Shown here: positions 1 through 5,607 of the stretch, piece after piece
Numbering within the stretch: the stretch's first letter is position 1
Layout: each line of letters starts with the position of its first letter
DNA from: an uncultured Collinsella sp.
GTDB taxonomy: Bacteria > Actinomycetota > Coriobacteriia > Coriobacteriales > Coriobacteriaceae
Direction of reading: 5' to 3'
Assembly (NCBI GenBank): GCA_900556285.1
Contig: USOF01000043.1
Location: 1-7,693, forward strand
Length of the DNA: 7,693 nucleotides
Made by a program: the position numbers and the translations under genes
The notes under the pieces: model-generated
Databases searched by the model: none
Told to the model about the DNA's origin: nothing
The model's input: the letters and a program-made list of their open reading frames with translations, nothing else

Positions 1-50
1 TACGAGATGCTCAGGAGTCTCGTGGGCTCGGAGATGTGTATAAGAGACAG
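1..50. other. Residual Illumina Nextera adapter (assembly artefact)
   Basis: This stretch is library adapter, not genome. Bases 1-8 (TACGAGAT) are the end of the P7 primer. Bases 9-16 (GCTCAGGA) fit an i7 index, and from memory they match Nextera N704. Bases 17-31 (GTCTCGTGGGCTCGG) are the Nextera read-2 adapter. Bases 32-50 (AGATGTGTATAAGAGACAG) are the 19-base Tn5 mosaic end. All four parts occur in the right order with no gaps. Any reading frame across it gives known artefact peptides, such as LYTSPSPRDS on the minus strand. The genomic sequence begins at base 51. Confidence 0.98.
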
Positions 51-460
51 GCGGGCACGATGTCAACCGAGAGCGCGGCAAATGAGATGCCCACGGCTAG
101 GGCGTCGATTGAGGTGGCAATGGCGAGGATCAGGTACTCGCCCAGGTCAATCTTTTCGGCATCCTTGCCGTCGCCTTCATCCTCGTCCTCGGTAAAGGCC
201 TCCCACAGCATTTTGCCGCCGATAAAGGCCAAAAGGATAAAGGCGATCCAGTGGTCGATGGGGCCGATGATGCCCATAAACTGGCTGCCAAGCGCCCATC
301 CGATTACGGGCATGCCGGCCTGAAAGCCGCCAAAGAACAGGCCGAGCACTACGGCGACCTTAAGGTTGATCTTTTTCATGCCGAGACCCTTGCAGATGGA
401 AACGGCAAAGGCGTCCATCGAAAGGCCAACGGCGAGCAGCACGAGCTCGGCGAGTCCCAT
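51..460 (-). CDS. mntP: Manganese efflux pump MntP, 3'-truncated at contig end
   Basis: MntP (DUF204/UPF0059 family) is an inner-membrane exporter of Mn2+ that protects against manganese excess. The visible 136 residues start MGLAELVLLAVGLSMDAFAVS and carry both family hallmarks: an SMDAFAVS segment (residues 14-21, acidic D16) and its internal repeat TSIDALAVG (residues 116-124, D119). Hydrophobic helices are visible at about 3-22, 35-57, 67-88 and 107-127, with an acidic loop at about 90-105. Family members are about 185-190 residues, so the last one or two helices are missing. The coding sequence runs into the adapter at base 50. The start at 460 is chosen because an AGGGAG ribosome binding site lies 7 bases upstream (468-473) and homology begins there; an open frame reaching back to 634 only reads through the leader. 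Expression is probably controlled by the manganese riboswitch just upstream. Confidence 0.93.
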
Positions 461-477
461 AGTCTGGCTCCCTCTCT

Positions 478-491
478 GCGGGCGAACCCGC
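478..491 (-). promoter_or_regulatory. Small leader hairpin just 5' of the mntP ribosome binding site
   Basis: On the minus strand GCGGG-TTCG-CCCGC forms a perfect 5-bp stem with a four-base loop. It ends 4 bases before the AGGGAG ribosome binding site (468-473) of mntP. It lies downstream of the riboswitch terminator, so it is present only in read-through transcripts. It may keep the binding site single-stranded or stabilise the 5' end of the mRNA. The structure is seen directly; the function is inference. Confidence 0.45.
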
Positions 492-515
492 GTGTACTTC
501 TGGCGGGGGAGCAAC

Positions 516-559
516 AAAAAAGACCCGTGGCGTACGCGTTGCGCGCACAGCCACGAGTC
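516..559 (-). terminator. Intrinsic terminator of the mntP riboswitch expression platform
   Basis: Read on the minus strand, GACTCGTGGC (559-550) pairs over all 10 positions (one G-U) with GCCACGGGTC (531-522). An inner stem GTGCGC/GCGTAC continues it around a GCAAC loop, with one bulged base. Six T residues follow (521-516). This is a textbook rho-independent terminator. Its 5' arm includes the CTCGT bases (557-553) that also pair with ATGAG (650-646) to close the riboswitch aptamer. The two structures therefore exclude each other, as expected for a transcriptional ON switch in which Mn2+ stabilises the aptamer. Confidence 0.88.
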
Positions 560-650
560 TCGTTCATTAAGGCAAGCCAGGCCGCATCGGCCAGTGTGTT
601 GACTTACCGCGCCGCCGGAGGCGAATCCGGTCACGCGACTACTCCCTCAT
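553..650 (-). promoter_or_regulatory. yybP-ykoY manganese riboswitch aptamer in the mntP leader
   Basis: The minus-strand leader carries the family's conserved blocks in order. GGGAGTAG (646-639) follows the closing strand ATGAG (650-646). A GTCAACACAC segment (603-594) is the first conserved loop. A 3' block AATGAACGAGAC (568-557) is the second, ending in the closing strand CTCGT (557-553). Between the loops lie a GC-rich hairpin arm and a GGCC/GGCC arm. The yybP-ykoY class senses Mn2+ and commonly precedes mntP genes, so the gene context agrees. Assignment is by recalled consensus; an Infernal search with the Rfam yybP-ykoY model would settle it. Confidence 0.87.
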
Positions 651-664
651 TTATGCGAATCCCG

Positions 665-673
665 ATGCTACCA
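665..673 (-). promoter_or_regulatory. Candidate extended -10 promoter for mntP leader
   Basis: On the minus strand TGG-TAGCAT fits an extended -10 element (TGn plus a hexamer matching TATAAT at 4 of 6 bases). It would start transcription near 658, only a few bases before the riboswitch's first conserved strand, which is the expected distance. No good -35 hexamer is seen at the usual spacing. The assignment rests on position and the TG motif only. Confidence 0.35.
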
Positions 674-680
674 CATAAGC

Positions 681-699
681 AGCCCATTTGGGTTGGGCT
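681..699. repeat. 19-base inverted repeat, possible operator
   Basis: AGCCCA (681-686) and TGGGCT (694-699) are perfect inverted arms around a 7-base spacer. A smaller CCCA-TT-TGGG symmetry (683-692) overlaps it. No T-run follows on either strand, so it is not an obvious terminator. It covers the place where a -35 box for the mntP promoter candidate would sit, which suits a protein-binding site. The size is typical of DtxR/MntR-type boxes, but the sequence does not resemble one I can name. Confidence 0.35.
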
Positions 700-796
700 C
701 TAAGCTGTGTTCGCTCATTCTGTAAGCATCGGATTTCGCAAGCGCCGCAGGGACAAACCGTGAGAAACTATTTAGCGTTTATGGAGCGTATACGAT

Positions 797-801
797 GGGA
801 G
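797..801 (+). promoter_or_regulatory. Ribosome binding site that fixes the TTG start of disA
   Basis: GGGAG sits 7 bases before the TTG at 809. No ATG or GTG start lies upstream in frame before a stop codon at 773-775 except a GTA/TAC stretch that cannot initiate, and the nearby ATG codons at 781, 795 and 804 are out of frame. The non-ATG start is therefore the only reasonable choice. Confidence 0.7.
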
Positions 802-808
802 CGATGCC

Positions 809-1876
809 TTGGATAAGAACGAGCTGCAAAAGCGTATGGAACAGGCCATTCGCCTGACTGCCCCCGGCCAGCCGATCCGCACCGCCCTCGACATGATCAT
901 CGCCGGTCACCTGGGCGCCCTTATCTGCGTCGGCGACACCGAAAACGTGCTCGCTGCCGGTAACGACGGCTTCCCGCTCAACATTTCGTTCACCTCGAAC
1001 CGTCTGTTCGAGCTCTCCAAGATGGACGGTGCCATCGTCATCGACGGCGACCTCACCCAGATCCTGCGCGCCAACTTCCACCTCAATCCCGATCCCTCGC
1101 TTGCCACGAGCGAGACGGGCATGCGTCACCGCACCGCCGCTCGCATGTCGGTGCTCACCGATGCCATCGTGATCTCGGTTTCGGCCCGTCGTGCCGTCGT
1201 CAACGTGTACGTTCACGGCAAGAGCTACGAGATCCAGCCCGTCACCACCATCATGAGCTCGGTCAACCAGCTCGTCGCCACGCTCCAGACTACCCGTCAG
1301 TCGCTCGATCGCTCCCTGCTGCGCCTGACGGCACTCGAGCTGGACGACTACGTCACGCTCGCCGACATCACTGGCATCTTCTCGAGCTTCGAGATCATGC
1401 AGCAGGCAAAGACCGAGCTTAAGGATTGCATCGTCAAGCTGGGCAACCAGGGCAAGCTCGTGCAGATGCAGCTCGAGCAGCTCGCCGGCTCCAGCATGGA
1501 TACCGAGTACGACCTGATGATTCGCGACTATGCAAGTGATTCTTCCGAGGCTAATGCCGAGAAGATTCGTGCAGAGCTCGCTCGCATGACGCCTAAGGAC
1601 CTGTCCGACCCGCAGCACGTGGCGGCAGTTCTGGGTTACGACGATCTGGACGAGGACTCCGTCATGACGCCGCTGGGCCTGCGCACGCTTTCGCGTGTGT
1701 CCGTCGTGCGCGACGGCGTGGCCGAGAAGATCGTCGACGAGTACGGCTCGCTGCAGGAGCTCATGGACGACATCAGCGAGGATCCGGAGCGCCTAGGCGA
1801 CTTTGGCGTCAACAACCCTGCCATTCTTGCGGACTCGCTGTACCGCATGAAGGGTACCAAACAGGGGAACGCATAA
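809..1876 (+). CDS. disA: Diadenylate cyclase DisA (c-di-AMP synthase, DNA-integrity scanning)
   Basis: DisA converts two ATP to the second messenger c-di-AMP. In known cases it binds branched DNA through C-terminal helix-hairpin-helix motifs and signals DNA damage. The 355-residue product matches the usual full length. The N-terminal DAC domain (about residues 5-145) has the catalytic DGA (73-75, in KMDGAIVIDGD) and RHR (106-108, in GMRHRTAARMS) motifs. A helical linker spans about 146-285, and an HhH region lies at about 285-350 (LRTLSRVSVVRDGVAEKIVDEYGS). The second HhH hairpin (DFGVNNPAILADSL) departs from the usual GIG pattern. The start is TTG with a GGGAG site. About 110 bases of the upstream spacer show no convincing promoter. 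The stop overlaps the ispD start by one base (TAATG), so the two are translationally coupled. radA, often upstream of disA, is absent here; mntP lies divergently instead. Confidence 0.95.
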   Translation: MDKNELQKRMEQAIRLTAPGQPIRTALDMIIAGHLGALICVGDTENVLAAGNDGFPLNISFTSNRLFELSKMDGAIVIDGDLTQILRANFHLNPDPSLATSETGMRHRTAARMSVLTDAIVISVSARRAVVNVYVHGKSYEIQPVTTIMSSVNQLVATLQTTRQSLDRSLLRLTALELDDYVTLADITGIFSSFEIMQQAKTELKDCIVKLGNQGKLVQMQLEQLAGSSMDTEYDLMIRDYASDSSEANAEKIRAELARMTPKDLSDPQHVAAVLGYDDLDEDSVMTPLGLRTLSRVSVVRDGVAEKIVDEYGSLQELMDDISEDPERLGDFGVNNPAILADSLYRMKGTKQGNA

Positions 1877-2604
1877 TGGCGCCCGTATGCGCCGTGGTCG
1901 TTGCCGGTGGCAGCGGCCAGCGCTTTGGAAATCCCGGCGGCAAGCAGCTCGTTAACGTGGCGGGCCGTCCGCTCATGAGCTGGTCCATCCGCGCGTTCGA
2001 CCGGAGCGACAAGGTCGGCCACATCGTGGTGGTGTGTCCTGCCGAGCGCCGTGCCGAGATGCGCCGCCTGGCCATCGACCCGTTTGACTATGACACGCCC
2101 ATCAGCTTTGCCGATGCCGGCGCGACCCGTCAGGATTCCACCCGTGCCGGCGTGCATGCGGTTCCGGCGGGTTTCGAATATGTCGCCATCCACGATGGTG
2201 CTCGTCCGCTCATTACGACCGAGGCCATCGACCACGCTATCGACGTGCTCATGGGCGACCGCTCGCTCGACGGTGTCGTGTGCGGTCAGCCCGCGATCGA
2301 CACACTCAAGATCGTCGACGGCGATAACATCGTCGAGACGCCGCCGCGTGAGCTTTATTGGGCTGCGCAGACGCCGCAGATCTTTAGCGTCGATGCTATG
2401 AAGCGCGCCCACGCTGCAGCCATTGCCGAGGGCTTTATCGGCACCGATGATTCGTCGCTGGTCGAGCGCATGGGTGGGCGCGTCCGCTGCGTCCAGAGCC
2501 CGCGCGATAACCTTAAGGTGACGGTGCCCGAGGACTTGCGTCCCGTAACCGCGATTCTGCTTGGCCGTATGGCCGAGGGAGAGGACCTTCCCCATGTTCA
2601 GTAA
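1876..2604 (+). CDS. ispD: 2-C-methyl-D-erythritol 4-phosphate cytidylyltransferase
   Basis: IspD joins CTP and MEP to give CDP-methylerythritol, the third step of the non-mevalonate isoprenoid pathway in the cytosol. The 242-residue length is normal. The nucleotide-binding loop AGGSGQRFG (10-18) with R16 and K23 (GGKQ) is at the N-terminus. TRQDS (84-88), HDGARP (106-111), DTLK, TPQIF, GTDDSSLVE and NLKVTVPED follow in family order. The start ATG overlaps the disA stop by one base, with AGGGGA (1863-1868) inside the end of disA as its ribosome binding site. It is followed directly by ispF, which acts two steps later in the same pathway; ispE, the step between, is not in the window. Confidence 0.96.
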   Translation: MAPVCAVVVAGGSGQRFGNPGGKQLVNVAGRPLMSWSIRAFDRSDKVGHIVVVCPAERRAEMRRLAIDPFDYDTPISFADAGATRQDSTRAGVHAVPAGFEYVAIHDGARPLITTEAIDHAIDVLMGDRSLDGVVCGQPAIDTLKIVDGDNIVETPPRELYWAAQTPQIFSVDAMKRAHAAAIAEGFIGTDDSSLVERMGGRVRCVQSPRDNLKVTVPEDLRPVTAILLGRMAEGEDLPHVQ

Positions 2605-3088
2605 CCTGCGCATTGGCCATGGCTACGACGTTCACCGTCTGGTGGAGGGGCGTCGATGTATCATCGGCGGTGTCGACATTCCCTACGAGCGCGGCCTGCT
2701 GGGCCACTCGGATGCCGATGTGCTCGCGCACGCCTTGGCCGACGCCATTCTGGGCGCCTGCCGCGGGGGAGACATCGGCAAGCTATTCCCCGACACCGAT
2801 CCCGCCTACGAGGGTGCCGATTCGATGGTGCTGCTCGCTCGCGTGATGGACTATGCGCGCGAGCTGGGCTTTGAGTTTGTCGATGCCGATTGCACCATTG
2901 CCTGTCAGCAACCCAAGATCACCCCGCACCGCGATGCCATGCGCGCCAACCTTGCCCATGCCCTGGGCGTTGACGTCGAAAACGTGGGTGTCGCCGCCAC
3001 TACGACCGAAAAGCTCGGTTGGGAAGGCCAGGGCGAGGGGATCGGCGCCTGGGCCGTCTGCCTGCTACAGAAAACCGTTAAGGAGTAA
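2594..3088 (+). CDS. ispF: 2-C-methyl-D-erythritol 2,4-cyclodiphosphate synthase
   Basis: IspF cyclises CDP-ME 2-phosphate to ME-2,4-cyclodiphosphate with loss of CMP. It works as a trimer with a metal in each active site. The 164-residue product has the metal ligands D12 and H14 (GHGYDVHRL) and H46 (HSDADVLAHALADAILG), the substrate loop DIGKLFPDTDP (60-70), and the TTEKLG signature (137-142). The start is placed at 2594, where homology begins. An open frame from 2561 would add 11 unrelated residues that merely read ispD out of frame. The gene overlaps the end of ispD by 11 bases, and an AGGGAGAGGA stretch upstream serves as ribosome binding site. IspD and IspF are encoded as a fused IspDF protein in some bacteria; here they are separate but overlapping. 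Confidence 0.96.
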   Translation: MFSNLRIGHGYDVHRLVEGRRCIIGGVDIPYERGLLGHSDADVLAHALADAILGACRGGDIGKLFPDTDPAYEGADSMVLLARVMDYARELGFEFVDADCTIACQQPKITPHRDAMRANLAHALGVDVENVGVAATTTEKLGWEGQGEGIGAWAVCLLQKTVKE

Positions 3089-3091
3089 CGA

Positions 3092-4558
3092 ATGCGTATC
3101 TACAACAGCGCTACCCATAAAAAGGAAGAGTTCCAGCCCATCGAGTCCGGCAAGGTCCGCATGTACGTGTGCGGCCCCACGGTCTACGACAACATCCACA
3201 TCGGCAACGCCCGCACGTTCATCAGCTTTGACGTGATTCGCCGCTGGCTCATCGCGAGCGGCTACGAGGTCACGTTCGCCCAGAACCTCACCGATGTCGA
3301 TGACAAGATCATCAAGCGCGCCAACGAGCAGGGCCGCACTGCCGCCGAGGTCGCGACGGAGTTCTCCGACAAGTTCATCGGCGTCATGCGCGCCGCCAAC
3401 GTGCTCGATCCCGATGTGCGCCCCCGCGCCACCAAAGAGATCGGCCCCATGATCGCCATGATCAAGACGCTTATCGAGCAGGGCCACGCTTACGCCGCCG
3501 ATAACGGCGACGTGTACTTTGCCGTGCGCAGCGATCCTAACTACGGTCAGGTCTCGGGCCGCAATATCGACGACCTTATGGTTGGCGCGCGCATCGAGGA
3601 GAACGAGGACAAGCGAGACCCTTTGGATTTCGCCCTGTGGAAGGCCGCCAAGCCCGGCGAGCCCAGCTGGCCGAGCCCCTGGGGCGAGGGCCGTCCCGGT
3701 TGGCACACCGAGTGCGCCGCCATGGTGCATCGCTACCTGGGCACTCCGATCGACATCCACGGCGGCGGCTCCGACCTTGCCTTCCCGCATCACGAGAACG
3801 AGTGCGCCCAGGCCACCTGCGCCTGGCACCAGGGCTTCTCCAACACCTGGATGCACACGGGCATGCTGCTGGTAGACGGCGAGAAGATGTCCAAGTCGCT
3901 CGGCAACTTCTTTACGCTGGCCGAGGTCCTCGAGCAGCACTCCGCTGCCGCCCTGCGCCTGCTGATGCTGCAGACGAGCTATCGCTCGCCGCTCGACTTT
4001 TCTTGGGAGCGCCTGGAGGGTGCCGAGAACTCACTCACGCGTATCGCCGGTACGGTCGAGAACCTGCGCTGGGCCGCGAACCATGCGACGGCCGATGCCG
4101 ATGCGGCTGCCGCCGAGGCATTTGCCGCCAAGGCCGCTGAGACTCGTGCTGCCTTTAAGGAGTGCATGGACGACGACTTTAACACCGCTGGTGCCATGGG
4201 TGCCGTCTTTGGCTTTGTGACCGAGTGCAACCAGTACTTGGAGCAGGCGGGCGACGCAGCCGACAAGGCCGCCGCGCTTGCCGCCGCCGACACGCTGGCC
4301 GAGCTGCTCGATACGCTTGGCGTCGAGCTCCCCGAGCCCAAGGTCGAGCTGCCGCTGGGTCTGCTAGGCGTTGCCGCCGGCCTGGTCGCCTACACGGGCG
4401 ACGACGTGGACGAGGCTGCTGCCAAGATTCTCGAGGCCCGCGCCGAGGCCCGCGCCGCCAAGAACTGGGATCTGGCCGATGCCATCCGCGACCAGCTCAA
4501 GGACCTGGGCCTCACCATTGAGGATACGGCCGCTGGCACCCGCATCAAGACTCTCTAG
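3092..4558 (+). CDS. cysS: Cysteinyl-tRNA synthetase
   Basis: CysS charges tRNA-Cys with cysteine (class I aminoacyl-tRNA synthetase, monomer). At 488 residues it is full length. C27 (MYVCGPTVYDN) begins the catalytic fold and is a zinc ligand. HIGN (36-39) is the HIGH signature. C208 (WHTECAAM) and H233 (FPHHENE) are further zinc-site residues, and KMSKS (265-269) is the second ATP signature. An alanine-rich helical anticodon-binding region follows, ending in WDLADAIRDQLKDLGLTIEDTAAGTRIK, typical of the family. It starts 3 bases after ispF, and its AAGGAG site (3080-3085) lies over the last codons of ispF. The first four plus-strand genes thus form one tight transcription unit. No T-box leader is visible before it; the 3-base spacer leaves no room for one. 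Confidence 0.97.
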   Translation: MRIYNSATHKKEEFQPIESGKVRMYVCGPTVYDNIHIGNARTFISFDVIRRWLIASGYEVTFAQNLTDVDDKIIKRANEQGRTAAEVATEFSDKFIGVMRAANVLDPDVRPRATKEIGPMIAMIKTLIEQGHAYAADNGDVYFAVRSDPNYGQVSGRNIDDLMVGARIEENEDKRDPLDFALWKAAKPGEPSWPSPWGEGRPGWHTECAAMVHRYLGTPIDIHGGGSDLAFPHHENECAQATCAWHQGFSNTWMHTGMLLVDGEKMSKSLGNFFTLAEVLEQHSAAALRLLMLQTSYRSPLDFSWERLEGAENSLTRIAGTVENLRWAANHATADADAAAAEAFAAKAAETRAAFKECMDDDFNTAGAMGAVFGFVTECNQYLEQAGDAADKAAALAAADTLAELLDTLGVELPEPKVELPLGLLGVAAGLVAYTGDDVDEAAAKILEARAEARAAKNWDLADAIRDQLKDLGLTIEDTAAGTRIKTL

Positions 4559-4579
4559 AGGCAAAGCGCTTGAGTAGGG

Positions 4580-4626
4580 ACGCCTCGGGACTGGCCTGAA
4601 AATAATGCCGAAGGCGTGATTTTCGG
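4580..4626 (+). terminator. Hairpin region after cysS: weak terminator or attenuator
   Basis: Two overlapping stems are possible in the cysS-rlmB gap. The first pairs ACGCCTCGG (4580-4588) with CCGAAGGCGT (4608-4617) with one bulged A and is followed by GATTTT, a weak terminator tail. The second pairs CTGAAAAT (4596-4603) with ATTTTCGG (4619-4626) and would use the T-run itself. The two cannot form together. This could partly end the cysS transcript or tune read-through into rlmB. The pairing is seen directly; the activity is inferred. No strong promoter is visible in the rest of the 122-base gap, only a lone TATATC at 4661-4666. Confidence 0.4.
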
Positions 4627-4680
4627 ACCTCTCCTAGGGCGTCTCGTCCATTTCAGTTTCTATATCTCGAGGATTTTCAC

Positions 4681-5604
4681 ATGGCTGATAACCGCAAGCG
4701 AGGGGGGTCTCGTTCCAATAACCCCGGCAAGGGTGGCAGCCGTCGCGACCAGCGTACCGGCCGTCTGCAGCGTGATGGCCGCGACCAGCAGCACGATCGC
4801 TCCCAGGCTCAGTCTGCGCGTCCGCAGCGCAACCGCGACAACGCTCAGGTCCCCAAGGGCGAGTTTATCGAAGGTCGCCGTGCTGCCGCCGAGGCGCTAC
4901 GCACCGGTTTTCCCATCAAGTGCGCGCTCATTGCCGAGGGCGGGGAGCGCGACGCCGCCTTGTCGCGCCTGGTCGACGACCTCAACGCCGCGGGTGTCCG
5001 CATTAAGTATGTGCCGCGCGCGCAGCTCGACGCACTGTCGAGCCATGGCGCTCACCAGGGCATCGCGCTCGAGGTTGGCAACTTCCCCTATGCCGATGTC
5101 GTCGATATTCTCGACCGCGCAGGCGAGGGCCCAGCACTTGTCGTGGTGCTCGACCATGTGACTGACGACGGCAACTTTGGTGCCATCGTGCGCTCCGCCG
5201 AGGTTGTGGGCGCGGCCGGCGTCATCATCGCCAACAAGCGTGCCGCCGGCGTGACCGTGGGCAGCTACAAGACTTCAGCCGGCGCCGTCATGCATCTGCC
5301 TATCGCGCAGGTGCCCAACATCGCCCGTGCACTCGACGATCTTAAGGCCGCTGGCTTTTGGGTGGGCGGTGCCTCCGAGCACGCCGAAGGCAGTTGCTGG
5401 GATGCTCCCTTCGAGGGCCGCGTGGCGCTCGTCATGGGGTCCGAGGGCGACGGCATCTCGCGTCTGGTGCTCGAGAAATGCGACTTTTTGACCAAGCTTC
5501 CCCAGCGCGGCATGACCGAGAGCCTCAATGTTGCCCAGGCGACCACGGCGCTGTGCTTTGAGTGGCTGCGCCGCAACGCCGGCGAGCTCATGGGGGAGGA
5601 GTAG
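4681..5604 (+). CDS. rlmB: SpoU/TrmH-family 23S rRNA 2'-O-methyltransferase (RlmB/YacO type)
   Basis: This SPOUT-fold enzyme transfers a methyl group from SAM to a ribose 2'-OH; RlmB of E. coli modifies G2251 of 23S rRNA. The 307-residue protein has three parts. Residues 1-58 are a basic, Arg/Gln/Gly-rich tail of low complexity. The substrate-binding domain at about 60-145 carries the HQGIALEV hallmark (125-132). The knotted catalytic domain has motif 1 (N165-F-G-A-I-V-R171-S), motif 2 (GSEGDGIS, 253-260) and motif 3 (ESLNVAQA, 280-287). Motif 3 is preceded by LPQRGM where LPM or IPM is more usual. The start has a GAGGA site (4669-4673). It is paired with the next gene as rlmB(yacO)-yacP is in Bacillus. 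The exact rRNA target nucleotide cannot be read from sequence; TrmH-like alternatives within the family remain possible. Confidence 0.9.
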   Translation: MADNRKRGGSRSNNPGKGGSRRDQRTGRLQRDGRDQQHDRSQAQSARPQRNRDNAQVPKGEFIEGRRAAAEALRTGFPIKCALIAEGGERDAALSRLVDDLNAAGVRIKYVPRAQLDALSSHGAHQGIALEVGNFPYADVVDILDRAGEGPALVVVLDHVTDDGNFGAIVRSAEVVGAAGVIIANKRAAGVTVGSYKTSAGAVMHLPIAQVPNIARALDDLKAAGFWVGGASEHAEGSCWDAPFEGRVALVMGSEGDGISRLVLEKCDFLTKLPQRGMTESLNVAQATTALCFEWLRRNAGELMGEE

Positions 5605-5607
5605 CGC

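Noticed and set aside
32..50. Tn5/IS50-like transposon end
   Set aside because: It is continuous with the index and read-2 adapter on its outer side, so it is the engineered mosaic end used in library making, not a resident transposon.
11..634. Full 207-residue minus-strand open frame taken as the mntP gene
   Set aside because: Its first 58 codons translate the riboswitch and terminator leader, and its last codons translate adapter. Only 51-460 is real coding sequence.
700..808. Promoter for disA in the divergent spacer
   Set aside because: GTGAGA (760-765), TATTTA (769-774) and TACGAT (791-796) resemble promoter boxes singly, but no pair has acceptable spacing. I could not support a call.
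779..1618. Long minus-strand open frame opposite disA
   Set aside because: The product has no recognisable motif, and the plus-strand gene there is a clear full-length DisA. Long antisense frames are expected in GC-rich coding DNA.
2561..2593. Earlier in-frame start for ispF
   Set aside because: It adds 11 residues read out of frame from ispD. Homology and a good ribosome binding site favour 2594.
1636..2613. Long minus-strand open frame opposite ispD
   Set aside because: Codon-phase shadow of ispD and the end of disA; no family features or ribosome binding site.
3065..3940. Long minus-strand open frame opposite cysS
   Set aside because: Valine-, alanine- and glycine-rich translation typical of an antisense shadow; cysS is intact in this stretch.
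4616..5161. Plus-strand open frame overlapping the start of rlmB
   Set aside because: Ser/Arg-rich shadow frame of rlmB without recognisable features.
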